From assembly GCA_934456315.1 (NCBI GenBank), contig CAKSHG010000140.1:1-6025 (forward strand): 6,025 nt of DNA. The letters run 5' to 3'. Shown piece after piece: positions 1 to 5,963 of this stretch. The notes below the pieces were generated by a model that ran no database searches, had not been told where the DNA came from, and worked only from the letters and a program-made list of their open reading frames with translations. The stretch's first letter is position 1; the number at the start of each line of letters is the position of its first letter. The DNA is from an uncultured Oscillospiraceae bacterium (GTDB lineage Bacteria; Bacillota; Clostridia; Oscillospirales; Ruminococcaceae). A program made the translations under genes and the position numbers.

Positions 1-26
1 AGGGTTTCCGACCTCCGCTTTTGGTA

Positions 27-3000
27 TTATTCAGCAGCTCCCGCCGGTTCAGCAGATCCAACGGTCCCGGACGTTTCAGGTTCATTCGCGTTGTCAGCTG
101 CCCCTGCGCTTTCCGGTTCCTGCGCATTCTGCGCATTTTCCGCTGCACCTGAATGCTCCTTTGCTTCACCGGAATGCTGCGCGTCAAGACGCGCCTGCTG
201 CTGTGCCGCAGCGAGTTCTTTCTTATGGCGGATATCCTCAAGGTCAGCGTACCACAGCTTCTCGAAATCCGCTATCGGCATGGGCTTTGCAAAGTAGTAT
301 CCCTGAACCATCGCGCAGTGTATCTCGGTCAGGAATTCCACCTGCTCCCTGGTTTCGACACCCTCGGATATCACGTCCATATCAAGGTTGTTCGCAAGGT
401 CCACAACGGTGGAAATTACCGCCCTGCCCTTCTGGGTGTTCATCGTATCGCTGAAGAACTCCTTGTCTATCTTCACAACGTCCACCGGCATATCCTTGAG
501 CATGTTCAGCGAGGAGTAGCCGGAGCCGAAATCGTCAAGCGAAAGCTTGAATCCTATTTCGTGGAGCTTGTGCATGATTTTCAGCAGCTTTTCTGCGTTT
601 TCAGTGAAAACGCTCTCGGTCAGCTCCAGTTCGATATACTCATACGGAATGTCGTACTTATCTACGATCTCGCGCAGACGCCAGATGTAGTCGTCGTAAT
701 TCAGATGCAGCCTGGACTGGTTGACAGAGATGACCACCGGCTTCTTTCCGTCGTCTATCCAGCGGCGCATGCAGCGGCAGACTTCCTCAAGAATAAAGAA
801 GTCAAGCTCGACAACGAATCCGTTCTTTTCAGCGATCGGAATGAAATCTCCAGGAGAAATGAATCCGAAATCCGGACTGTTCCAGCGGATAAGCGCCTCC
901 GCGCCCTCGATATTTCTAGAGCGCAGCCCATATTTCGGCTGGAGGTAGCACTGGAATTCACGGCGCTGGAGCGCTCCCGGCATGATGCTTTCGTAGTCCT
1001 TTTCGCGGAGCGCACGGTCCCTTATCGAGCCGTCGTAGAACGCGATGGACGAGAAATGTGTGCCTTTAAGCGTACTCTTGGCGATCTTGCAGCGGTCTAT
1101 CGCCGCGTTGATGTCGACTTCGCCGTGCTTGCTCTCATGAACGCACTGATTCAGCCGGCAGATACCCGCGCTGAAAACTACAGGGTACTTCACGAAAAGG
1201 CTGTTGCGGCGCTCGAATTCCGAGAATATCTCGGCAAGACGTCCGTTGATCTCTATATCGGTTGCGTTGTGTATCGTCATTACGAAGTTGTCGTCAGCCA
1301 TGCGCGCAAACACCTCGTCACGTTCGAGATGGTCGGAAACGGTCTTGTAAAGCCGCTCCAGCATGCGGTTGCCCTCCTCGTAGCCGAGGCGGTCGTTAAC
1401 ATACTTGAACTTGTCGATATCGAACAGCGCGATAGCCCAGCCCTCCGGATCGGAACGCTTGAGCAGCTTCTTGGTATCTTCGAAGTACTTCGCCCTGCTG
1501 CGTCCGCCGGTGAGCGTATCTACGTCAGCCGCCCTGCGGGTATGGAACGAAGTGATGCAGACCACAACGAACACCGCCGCCACTATCACCAGAATTCCGC
1601 AGATTATCCAGACAAGGTATTTGTCAACGAACTCGTTTACTGCGGAACGGCTGCCGCCGTTTGATATCGCAGCGAAGGCGTAAACTCCGGCGTCGTTGGA
1701 ATTCAGACCGCTGACGATCTTTCCGAATATCGTGTAAAGCTCCGGCAGGTCGGCGTCGAATGCCAGACACTCCGCATGTATCGCGGGGCTGACGTCTATG
1801 ATCTCAATGCCGTCGAAGCCCTGATTCAGGTAGTACAGCAGCTCGTAAGCCCCGGCAAAAACCACGTCCGCCTTTCCGTTCTGGACCGCTTCAAGGCACT
1901 GCTTTTCGCCGTCAAAATGGAGTATCTGCGAACCCGGATATATTTCGGAGATATACTGGGAAATGTCGTCACCGACAGCCGGGACGGCAATCCTTGAATT
2001 CGTGCTTACGGAAGTGCCCTTCCTGCCTGCGGCCGCAATCGGTACCTTGGCGAACGGTTTTGACACTTTCAGCCCCTGATAATTCGCCATGCTGTTCGAG
2101 TTCACGCCGCCGCATACCGCCTGCGCGGAACCGCTGTTGACTGCCGCGACGCAGTCGGCAAGCGAATCATATCCGACTATCTTGATGCTAAGCCCCGAAG
2201 CAGAACCGAATCCCTCAAGGAAACGCCCTGTCGGACCGTTTACCGAGCTGTTTCCGCTCTCGACCACATCTACAACGGCAGCCTGGCGGTTGTACGCGAT
2301 GGTTATCTCGGGACTCTTCTCGATGAAATGCTTTTCAGCTTCGCTGAACGCATAGCACTGCGCGCCGTATCTGGTGACGTACTTCTGATATATATTAGAA
2401 GTGAATTCCATATCGCTCATCAGAACGCTCGTTACTGCGCTGTCCAGCGCCTTTATGAGAGTTTCGTCAGCTGCGGAGGTCATGAAATAGCAGTCCTCCG
2501 TCGCGACCTGACAGGCGACCAGCTCGTTGCCCCAGATGCGGTAGCAGTCCTTTGCAGTTGCGTCTATCTTTCCGGACTCAAAATCGGTTTTCATCTGCGA
2601 CTCGGAGTCATATCCGACGAACTCCGCCTTGCGAACGTCCGTGCCGATAAACGCGCCGTTTATAAAGTACTTGCCGTAGTCCTCCTTCAGGTAACCTATG
2701 CGGCAGCTTTTCAGCGCGTCATAGTCCTGGAACGAAATATCGCTGTCTGCCGGGATATATATTGCGGTATACTTCGTGGTAAGCGGGAGATTCGTCAGAT
2801 TCAGGCGCAGCGAGCCCTCCGGGTCGTCTGCGATGACCATGCTCTGCCATGCGGTGAGCTCCTTGGCGCTTACGCAGGGGATAACGTCTATCTCTCCGTT
2901 CGCCAGCTTTGCGGCAAGCTCCGGAGCGGTGCCCTCGACATAACTGAACGTCAGGTCGGAGTGCTTCTGTATCTCCCTTAGGAACTCATAGGCAAAGCCG

Positions 3001-3188
3001 GTATAGTGACCGCCGACGCTGGAAATTCCGTAATCGGGATTAACTCCGACCACTACAGTATTTCCGCTTCCGGCAGCGTAAGCCCTGTCAGCCGCGAAAG
3101 ACCCGAAAACCCCGGCGGGCAGGAACACAAGCGCCATCATCAGCGCCGCCGCCAGCACCACAGCTTTCTTCAAACACTTCTCTATCAT
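27..3188 (-). CDS. Membrane c-di-GMP phosphodiesterase receptor: two solute-binding (SBP_bac_3) domains, degenerate GGDEF, intact EAL
   Basis: Predicted ligand-sensing enzyme that hydrolyses c-di-GMP at the cytoplasmic membrane. Residues 1 to about 39 form a signal peptide (KK, hydrophobic core, AYA-A cleavage site). Residues about 45-276 and 292-512 are two extracytoplasmic Venus-flytrap domains; the first begins with VGVNPDYG and TGF, typical of amino-acid-type binding proteins, but the usual TxxR ligand arginine is absent. A transmembrane helix spans about 524-548 and leads almost directly into GGDEF (about 555-718, DTLTGGRSR start) with no PAS or HAMP. The signature is ADDNF (631-635), the inhibitory RxxD site is missing, and GH..GD has become GY..GN, so cyclase activity is unlikely. 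EAL (about 732-985) keeps EALIRW (764-769), N823, ELTES (855-859), DDFGSG (885-890), K906, E942 and Q962, so it should be active. The tail 986-1053 is Ala/Glu/Gln-rich with imperfect repeats. The start is fixed by GGAGG six bases upstream. The ligand is unknown. Confidence 0.93.
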   Translation of the reverse strand: MIEKCLKKAVVLAAALMMALVFLPAGVFGSFAADRAYAAGSGNTVVVGVNPDYGISSVGGHYTGFAYEFLREIQKHSDLTFSYVEGTAPELAAKLANGEIDVIPCVSAKELTAWQSMVIADDPEGSLRLNLTNLPLTTKYTAIYIPADSDISFQDYDALKSCRIGYLKEDYGKYFINGAFIGTDVRKAEFVGYDSESQMKTDFESGKIDATAKDCYRIWGNELVACQVATEDCYFMTSAADETLIKALDSAVTSVLMSDMEFTSNIYQKYVTRYGAQCYAFSEAEKHFIEKSPEITIAYNRQAAVVDVVESGNSSVNGPTGRFLEGFGSASGLSIKIVGYDSLADCVAAVNSGSAQAVCGGVNSNSMANYQGLKVSKPFAKVPIAAAGRKGTSVSTNSRIAVPAVGDDISQYISEIYPGSQILHFDGEKQCLEAVQNGKADVVFAGAYELLYYLNQGFDGIEIIDVSPAIHAECLAFDADLPELYTIFGKIVSGLNSNDAGVYAFAAISNGGSRSAVNEFVDKYLVWIICGILVIVAAVFVVVCITSFHTRRAADVDTLTGGRSRAKYFEDTKKLLKRSDPEGWAIALFDIDKFKYVNDRLGYEEGNRMLERLYKTVSDHLERDEVFARMADDNFVMTIHNATDIEINGRLAEIFSEFERRNSLFVKYPVVFSAGICRLNQCVHESKHGEVDINAAIDRCKIAKSTLKGTHFSSIAFYDGSIRDRALREKDYESIMPGALQRREFQCYLQPKYGLRSRNIEGAEALIRWNSPDFGFISPGDFIPIAEKNGFVVELDFFILEEVCRCMRRWIDDGKKPVVISVNQSRLHLNYDDYIWRLREIVDKYDIPYEYIELELTESVFTENAEKLLKIMHKLHEIGFKLSLDDFGSGYSSLNMLKDMPVDVVKIDKEFFSDTMNTQKGRAVISTVVDLANNLDMDVISEGVETREQVEFLTEIHCAMVQGYYFAKPMPIADFEKLWYADLEDIRHKKELAAAQQQARLDAQHSGEAKEHSGAAENAQNAQEPESAGAADNANEPETSGTVGSAEPAGAAE

Positions 3189-3194
3189 GAAGTA

Positions 3195-3199
3195 CCTCC
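3195..3199 (-). promoter_or_regulatory. Ribosome binding site of the EAL receptor gene
   Basis: GGAGG on the minus strand lies six bases before the ATG at 3188. It supports the start that includes the complete signal peptide. Confidence 0.85.
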
Positions 3200-3296
3200 G
3201 TATTGTAACGTGGTGAATGTTTTACGATAACAGTATTGTCAAAATATTACCGCAATAGTGCCAAAAATAGGCAGAGTTTCAAAACAGTCCAAAGAT

Positions 3297-3325
3297 ATTA
3301 TACCAAATTGTTTCGTTAATTGCAA
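3297..3325 (-). promoter_or_regulatory. Predicted sigma-A promoter of the EAL receptor gene (extended -10)
   Basis: On the minus strand, TATAAT (3302 to 3297) is preceded by TGG, making an extended -10 (TGGTATAAT). TTGCAA (3325 to 3320) lies 17 bases upstream as a 4/6 match to the -35 consensus. Transcription would start near 3290, leaving a leader of about 100 bases. The -35 box lies inside the palindrome ATTGCAAT (3319-3326). Confidence 0.7.
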
Positions 3326-3382
3326 TAGCTTTGTAAAAGTTTTTCATACATAGGCAATAAAATCTATATTAAATTGTAGAAT

Positions 3383-3509
3383 TTGCACAAGAAACTTGAC
3401 AGACGGTTACAAATGTGATATACTGTAATTGCACACTTTTAGAGATTTTAGCCAATATAACAGGTGTTTTCTACATCTTTTATATGCAAAACATCTCGTG
3501 AATTGCACA
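3383..3509 (+). repeat. Three copies of TTGCACA around the GH13 promoter
   Basis: The heptamer TTGCACA occurs at 3383-3389 (just upstream of the -35 box), 3429-3435 (over the predicted transcription start) and 3503-3509 (in the leader). The placement around the promoter would suit regulator half-sites, but the spacings (46 and 74 bases) are not a multiple of one helical phase and the word is short. The function is inferred only. Confidence 0.3.
3396..3424 (+). promoter_or_regulatory. Predicted sigma-A promoter of the GH13 gene
   Basis: A perfect -35 TTGACA (3396-3401) and a near-perfect -10 TATACT (3419-3424) are separated by the ideal 17 bases, with TGTG just before the -10. The start point should be near 3431, about 110 bases before the start codon. 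The region 3414-3430 matches the promoter of the 139-residue membrane protein gene at 16 of 17 bases. Confidence 0.85.
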
Positions 3510-3527
3510 TCTCTCATATTTAAAACT

Positions 3528-3533
3528 AAGGAG
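3528..3533 (+). promoter_or_regulatory. Ribosome binding site of the GH13 gene
   Basis: AAGGAG lies eight bases before the ATG at 3542 and is an essentially ideal Shine-Dalgarno site that fixes the start. Confidence 0.9.
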
Positions 3534-3541
3534 AATATATT

Positions 3542-4864
3542 ATGAACTGGTTTGAAAACGCTGTATTCTATCACATCTACCCCATCGGCTACTTCGGATG
3601 CCCGCGCCAGAACGACTTCACATCAGAGCCGACCCACAAGATACTTAAAGTCATCGAAGATATCCCGCACATAAAGGAGCTTGGCTGCAACGCCGTATAC
3701 TTCGGACCGGTGTTCGAATCCTCAGCGCACGGCTACGACACCGCCGACTACACAAAGATAGACCGCCGCCTCGGCACCAACGAGGATTTCAAGAAGGTCT
3801 GCGACGCTCTCCATGAGAACGGGATAAGAGTAGTACTCGACGGCGTATTCAACCATGTCGGCCGTGACTTCTGGGCATTCAGGGACGTCCGCGAGAATAA
3901 GCTCGGCAGCGCCAAGAAGGACTGGTTCCATGTGCGCGAGGGGAACGACGGCTACAATGACGGCTTCTGGTACGAGGGCTGGGAGGGTCACTACGAGCTT
4001 GTCAAGCTCAACCTCTACAATCCTGAAGTAAAGCAGTACCTCAAGGACTGCATAACCGGCTGGAAGAACGAATTCGGAATCGACGGTCTGCGCCTTGACG
4101 TTGCGTACTGTCTTGACCTGAACTTCCTCAAGGAGCTTCACGGCCACTGCAAGTGGCTGGCGGAGGATTTCTTCCTGCTCGGCGAAACGCTCCACGGCGA
4201 CTACAACAAGTGGATGAACCCCGAAATGCTCGACAGCGTAACGAACTACGAATGCTACAAGGGATTGTTCTCCAGCTTCAACGACATGAATATGTTCGAG
4301 ATAGCGCACTCCATCAACCGTCAGTTCGGCAGCGAGAACTGGTGCCTTTACAGAGGAAAGCACCTCTACACCTTCGTCGACAACCACGACGTGAACCGTA
4401 TTGCCTCCATGCTGAAAACCAAGGAGCACCTGCCGGATATCTACACGCTGATGTTCATGATGCCGGGAATCCCCGCAGTATACTACGGAAGTGAATTCGG
4501 AGTGCTCGGCGACAAGAATCAGGGCGGCGACGACCAGCTCCGTCCGGAGTTCGACCTCGAAAAGATGAAGTCCGAGGGTATCCGCGACCTGACCGCGCAC
4601 ATAAAGGCGCTCGCCGAGATCCAGAAGAACCACCCGGCGGCTTCCCAGGGCGACTACAAGCAGGTACAGCTCACCAACCGCCAGTACGCATTCTCACGCA
4701 GCACCGGGGACGAAACCCTGCTGACCGTTATCAACGCGGACGCGAATCCGTTTACATTCAACCTCAATACCTCCGGTGCAAAGGAAAACCTCCTCACCGG
4801 AGAAACAATGGAGCTTGGCGGGCTGACCCTCCCGGGCTTCACCAGCGCAGTTTTCAAGCTGTAA
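3542..4864 (+). CDS. Intracellular GH13 alpha-glucan hydrolase (alpha-amylase / cyclomaltodextrinase-neopullulanase-like)
   Basis: Glycoside hydrolase family 13 enzyme, expected to cleave alpha-1,4 bonds of maltodextrins or cyclodextrins in the cytoplasm; there is no signal peptide or membrane segment. The GH13 conserved regions are all present in order: region I GVFNHV (101-106); a KLNLYNPEV segment (155-163) resembling the MPKLN-type region V of neopullulanases and cyclomaltodextrinases; region II GLRLDVAY (182-189) with nucleophile D186 and R184; region III LGETLH (213-218) with acid/base E215; and region IV FVDNHD (278-283) with H282 and D283. Domain B is short (about 107-152) and a small beta domain closes the protein (about 375-440). 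At 440 residues it lacks the N-terminal CBM34-type domain of typical 580-residue neopullulanases. It has its own promoter and terminator, so it is probably monocistronic. No sugar transporter or other glycan gene is in view. The family is certain; the exact substrate is not. Confidence 0.95.
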   Translation: MNWFENAVFYHIYPIGYFGCPRQNDFTSEPTHKILKVIEDIPHIKELGCNAVYFGPVFESSAHGYDTADYTKIDRRLGTNEDFKKVCDALHENGIRVVLDGVFNHVGRDFWAFRDVRENKLGSAKKDWFHVREGNDGYNDGFWYEGWEGHYELVKLNLYNPEVKQYLKDCITGWKNEFGIDGLRLDVAYCLDLNFLKELHGHCKWLAEDFFLLGETLHGDYNKWMNPEMLDSVTNYECYKGLFSSFNDMNMFEIAHSINRQFGSENWCLYRGKHLYTFVDNHDVNRIASMLKTKEHLPDIYTLMFMMPGIPAVYYGSEFGVLGDKNQGGDDQLRPEFDLEKMKSEGIRDLTAHIKALAEIQKNHPAASQGDYKQVQLTNRQYAFSRSTGDETLLTVINADANPFTFNLNTSGAKENLLTGETMELGGLTLPGFTSAVFKL

Positions 4865-4884
4865 ATCAGCAGGATCACTAATGT

Positions 4885-4932
4885 AATACCGCCGACAAGT
4901 CCAAAATAAGCGACCCATCGGCGGTATTTTTT
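4885..4932 (+). terminator. Intrinsic terminator after the GH13 gene
   Basis: A perfect 11-base-pair stem, AATACCGCCGA (4885-4895) with TCGGCGGTATT (4918-4928), runs into a T tract (4927-4932). The 22-base loop is larger than usual; a small inner GTC/GAC pairing (4899-4901 with 4912-4914) may shorten it. It begins 20 bases after the GH13 stop codon. Confidence 0.9.
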
Positions 4933-4953
4933 CTACAAGCTTTAGATGTTGCG

Positions 4954-4959
4954 AAAGGA
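4954..4959 (+). promoter_or_regulatory. Ribosome binding site that decides the start of the 156-residue membrane protein
   Basis: AAAGGA lies seven bases before the ATG at 4967. An earlier in-frame ATG at 4946 has no Shine-Dalgarno site and would add seven residues before an MKK signal-like N terminus. The downstream paralogue also begins MKKA, so 4967 is preferred. Confidence 0.8.
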
Positions 4960-4966
4960 ATGTCAC

Positions 4967-5437
4967 ATGAAAAAGGCTCTGCCTGTTATCCTGCTTATCC
5001 TCGGCGGCATACTTGCCTGCGTAATCGGGCTGATAATCAGCGGTCTGCTGCTTATTGCCGCACTTATTGCCGCATTAGATGTATTAGATATAGAAGTACT
5101 GACGGCAGTGATTTTGCTTCTTGTGATCGGCGGCCATGTAACCGGCGCTGTGTTTCTGCAAAGACTGTATCAGCGGCGCTGGCGGATAGGCAAAGCGATT
5201 TTCTGGCTCTGTGCCGGGCTTCCGTCAGCGTTGATCGGCATGATCTCATTCGCAGCCGTTCTCATACTTGACAAGATGAACTATTTCTCCGGATTTTTTG
5301 CCGGCATGGGAGAATTTATTTTAGCGTCTGCCATTCTGATATATTCCGGCGCGTTCTTTGTAGTTCTGGGAATAGTCCTGCTGATAATTCATGCTGTTTC
5401 ACATGTCAATGATGGGAAATCCTCCGAAAAAACTTGA
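4967..5437 (+). CDS. Small four-helix membrane protein of unknown function (paralogue of the next gene)
   Basis: A 156-residue hydrophobic protein that I do not recognise. Predicted membrane helices lie at about residues 5-35, 44-66, 76-101 and 114-141, with a basic loop LYQRRWRIGK (67-76) between helices 2 and 3 and a short polar C-terminal tail. The N terminus, MKK followed by a hydrophobic run and ILAC (15-18), fits the bacterial lipobox pattern, so Cys18 could be lipid-modified; equally, it may simply sit in a long first helix. It resembles the next gene over its whole length, sharing an ILLILG..ILAC start, a GH(V/I).GAV block and an FW.C.G.PS block. The gene starts 34 bases after the GH13 terminator with no promoter I can see, so expression may depend on readthrough. 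No function is assigned. Confidence 0.8.
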   Translation: MKKALPVILLILGGILACVIGLIISGLLLIAALIAALDVLDIEVLTAVILLLVIGGHVTGAVFLQRLYQRRWRIGKAIFWLCAGLPSALIGMISFAAVLILDKMNYFSGFFAGMGEFILASAILIYSGAFFVVLGIVLLIIHAVSHVNDGKSSEKT

Positions 5438-5461
5438 ATCTAACGAAATTTGTGATATAAT
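5434..5461 (+). promoter_or_regulatory. Predicted sigma-A promoter of the 139-residue membrane protein gene
   Basis: TTGAAT (5434-5439, 4/6 match) and a perfect TATAAT (5456-5461) are separated by 16 bases, with TGTG just upstream of the -10. The -35 box overlaps the stop codon of the preceding gene (5435-5437). Transcription would start near 5468, giving a leader of about 25 bases. Confidence 0.72.
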
Positions 5462-5479
5462 GTAATTATAGGACAATGG

Positions 5480-5487
5480 AAAGGCGG
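5480..5487 (+). promoter_or_regulatory. Ribosome binding site of the 139-residue membrane protein gene
   Basis: AAAGGCGG lies five bases before the ATG at 5493. This start gives an MKKA N terminus matching the upstream paralogue. Confidence 0.75.
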
Positions 5488-5492
5488 CAATC

Positions 5493-5912
5493 ATGAAAAA
5501 GGCTTCCGCAGTTATCCTGCTTATTCTCGGCAGCATACTGGCCTGCTGCCTTGGCGCTTTCGGGTGCTCTGCTCTTATCGGGCTTTCTTCCGTTATCGGG
5601 TGGTTCATTGCTTTGGTGGTGCTTACCGGGCATATTGCCGGGGCAGTGCGCACTTTCAGGCTTTTTAAAACACGCAGTTGGCTTGACAGACCGGGAACAT
5701 TGAAATTCTGGATATGTACCGGTGTGCCCTCCCTGGCTGCCGGAATCGTCTTAAAGCTTATTGACGCGGCGGTCAGCGGCGCATGGTACTTCAATTCCGG
5801 TATGCTTTCCATTATCTCTTTATCGCTTATAGTGTATCCTGCCGTTTTTCTTGCAGCGTTCGGTATCTGGCTTTTAGGTGAACGCCCTGCCGGAGTACAG
5901 AAAAACAGATAA
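5493..5912 (+). CDS. Small four-helix membrane protein of unknown function (paralogue of the preceding gene)
   Basis: A 139-residue hydrophobic protein that I do not recognise. Predicted helices lie at about residues 5-27, 29-52, 70-90 and 103-127, with a basic loop RTFRLFKTRSW (53-63) and a polar tail rich in basic residues (129-139). ILAC at 15-18 again fits a lipobox, followed by a second Cys at 19. It is a diverged tandem duplicate of the preceding gene: the first 18 codons are 46/54 bases identical, while the remainder is clearly related only at the protein level (GHIAGAV, FWICTGVPS, LIVYPAVFL..FGIWLL). It is 17 residues shorter, mostly in the region between helices 1 and 2 and at the C terminus. 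It is transcribed in the same direction with a 55-base gap and has its own promoter, so the two copies can be expressed separately. No function is assigned. Confidence 0.8.
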   Translation: MKKASAVILLILGSILACCLGAFGCSALIGLSSVIGWFIALVVLTGHIAGAVRTFRLFKTRSWLDRPGTLKFWICTGVPSLAAGIVLKLIDAAVSGAWYFNSGMLSIISLSLIVYPAVFLAAFGIWLLGERPAGVQKNR

Positions 5913-5963
5913 AGGTCACCTCTAAAGAAATCCCGCGCAAAATAACGATAGGTCACCTCTAAA
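5913..5963 (+). repeat. 14-base direct repeat, two copies 37 bases apart
   Basis: AGGTCACCTCTAAA occurs exactly at 5913-5926 and 5950-5963, starting at the base after the stop codon of the last gene. The bases flanking each copy differ. The second copy runs into a perfect 10-base palindrome, AAACCGGTTT (5963-5972). Possible explanations are the ends of an insertion-like or dispersed repeat element, or paired protein-binding sites; the window ends too soon to tell. Confidence 0.6.

Larger units (their letters stand above)
3189..3541. other. Divergent intergenic control region
   Basis: This 353-base AT-rich spacer separates the leftward EAL receptor gene from the rightward GH13 gene. It contains no convincing coding sequence. 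It holds one good promoter for each direction, giving both transcripts leaders of about 100-110 bases, plus several short repeated words (TTGCACA three times; ACATCT three times at 3473, 3491 and 3507). I compared both leaders by eye with the c-di-GMP-I riboswitch and other common riboswitches and saw no match. Only weak hairpins are present, such as TGCC/GGCA at 3259-3273. Confidence 0.7.

Noticed and set aside
153..1664. Long open frame (503 codons) on the plus strand opposite the receptor gene
   Set aside because: It is antisense to GGDEF and EAL sequence with clear conserved motifs; the composition is that of a codon shadow and it has no recognisable domain.
2328..2981. Open frame of 217 codons on the plus strand within the receptor gene
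   Set aside because: It is antisense to the first solute-binding domain and shows no ribosome binding site or motif.
3238..3243. TTGACA on the minus strand as an alternative -35 for the receptor gene
   Set aside because: No acceptable -10 lies 15-19 bases downstream; the TATAAT with extended TG at 3302-3297 is much better.
3189..3290. c-di-GMP riboswitch in the leader of the EAL receptor
   Set aside because: It would make biological sense, but the conserved GEMM core is not present and only weak four-pair hairpins are seen.
3722..4633. Open frame of 303 codons on the minus strand opposite the GH13 gene
   Set aside because: It lies entirely opposite the GH13 catalytic regions, is unusually rich in Val, Glu and Leu as reverse-complement shadows are, and has no known motif.
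4946..4966. Upstream in-frame ATG for the 156-residue membrane protein
   Set aside because: No Shine-Dalgarno site precedes it, while AAAGGA is correctly placed for the ATG at 4967, and the paralogue starts at the matching MKKA.
5476..5496. Six-codon upstream frame ending in TGA that overlaps the ATG of the 139-residue gene
   Set aside because: It has no well-spaced ribosome binding site and is too short to distinguish from chance.
5399..5956. Open frame of 185 codons on the minus strand over the second membrane gene
   Set aside because: The plus-strand gene has a promoter, ribosome binding site and a paralogue supporting its frame; the antisense frame has no such support.
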